A stretch of DNA of 64,000 bases, taken from Intrasporangium calvum. GTDB lineage: Bacteria; Actinomycetota; Actinomycetes; Actinomycetales; Dermatophilaceae. The notes beneath the pieces were generated by a model. It searched no databases. It saw nothing but the letters and a program-made list of their open reading frames with translations, and was not told where the DNA came from. Location of the stretch: contig NZ_JAPFQL010000005.1 of the NCBI RefSeq assembly GCF_028446585.1, positions 1 through 64,000 of the forward strand, written 5' to 3'. Position 1 is the stretch's first letter. Each line of letters opens with the position of its first letter. The translations under genes were made by a program, and so were the position numbers. Positions 63,989 through 64,000 of the stretch are shown one piece after another.

Positions 63989-64000
63989 CCGGCCAGCGTA

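Overview
The window is high-GC, densely coded chromosomal DNA from an actinomycete. A member of the Intrasporangiaceae or a close relative is the best guess, but this is inferred from gene content and not proven. Pointers are a mycothiol-dependent maleylpyruvate isomerase, a mycobacterial-type hypoxic response protein (Hrp1-like), Lhr next to a Nei2-type glycosylase, an Fur-catalase pair, a HAIR operator before hsp20, many GTG starts and many ATGA/GTGA overlaps. I found no rRNA or tRNA gene, CRISPR array, prophage, transposase or replication origin.

Layout. 1-5198: operon for 3-hydroxybenzoate/gentisate catabolism (MFS transporter cut by the window edge, gentisate dioxygenase, fumarylpyruvate hydrolase, mycothiol-dependent isomerase, 3-hydroxybenzoate 6-hydroxylase). 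5214-8718: FUSC membrane protein, Hrp1-like CBS protein, ASCH protein, RibD_C protein, small membrane protein. 8770-17054: DNA repair and regulation (Lhr helicase, Nei2-type glycosylase, DEDDh exonuclease coupled to a cyclic-nucleotide/CBS/DUF294 protein). 17181-24711: copper-monooxygenase-like lipoprotein, GlpD, secreted M6 protease, GlpK, Tpx. 24712-25254: non-coding tandem repeats. 25255-32441: ankyrin protein, S15 hydrolase-ABC ATPase fusion with its permease, CstA-YbdD. 32578-36169: fur-catalase and an M20 amidohydrolase. 36240-44739: nitrogen-oxide/redox block (membrane-anchored NirK fusion, NnrS-like protein, Mo-cofactor/cytochrome b fusion, FNT channel). 44789-51073: SRPBCC remnant, aminotransferase, DUF5995, MarR-MFS pair, BluB-CobT fusion, gamma-carbonic anhydrase-like protein. 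51368-64000: BCCT transporter, pterin dehydratase-VOC fusion, Hsp20, PH-domain pair, LLM flavoprotein, frameshifted glycosyltransferase, FadH, flavin monooxygenase, GalT-like protein.

The most unusual feature is a short motif, AGCGGCATAC (reverse complement GTATGCCGCT). I count 21 exact copies by eye plus several variants. They lie in both orientations, mostly just beyond stop codons or in divergent promoter regions, but eight are in frame inside genes, one pair in Lhr being a perfect 12-bp inverted repeat. The pattern recalls DNA uptake sequences or REP-type elements; neither is established here. A second family, 137-139 bp tandem units with CTCGAGTGGCCCC dyads, carries a one-base variant of the same core, and a half copy of it sits inside the bluB-cobT fusion.

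Several transcription units look self-contained: gentisate degradation feeds fumarate and pyruvate to the TCA cycle; GlpD and GlpK handle glycerol; fur-kat, tpx and hsp20 are stress genes with a visible operator for two of them; NirK/NnrS-like and the Mo-b561/FNT pair probably handle nitrogen oxides or related small anions.
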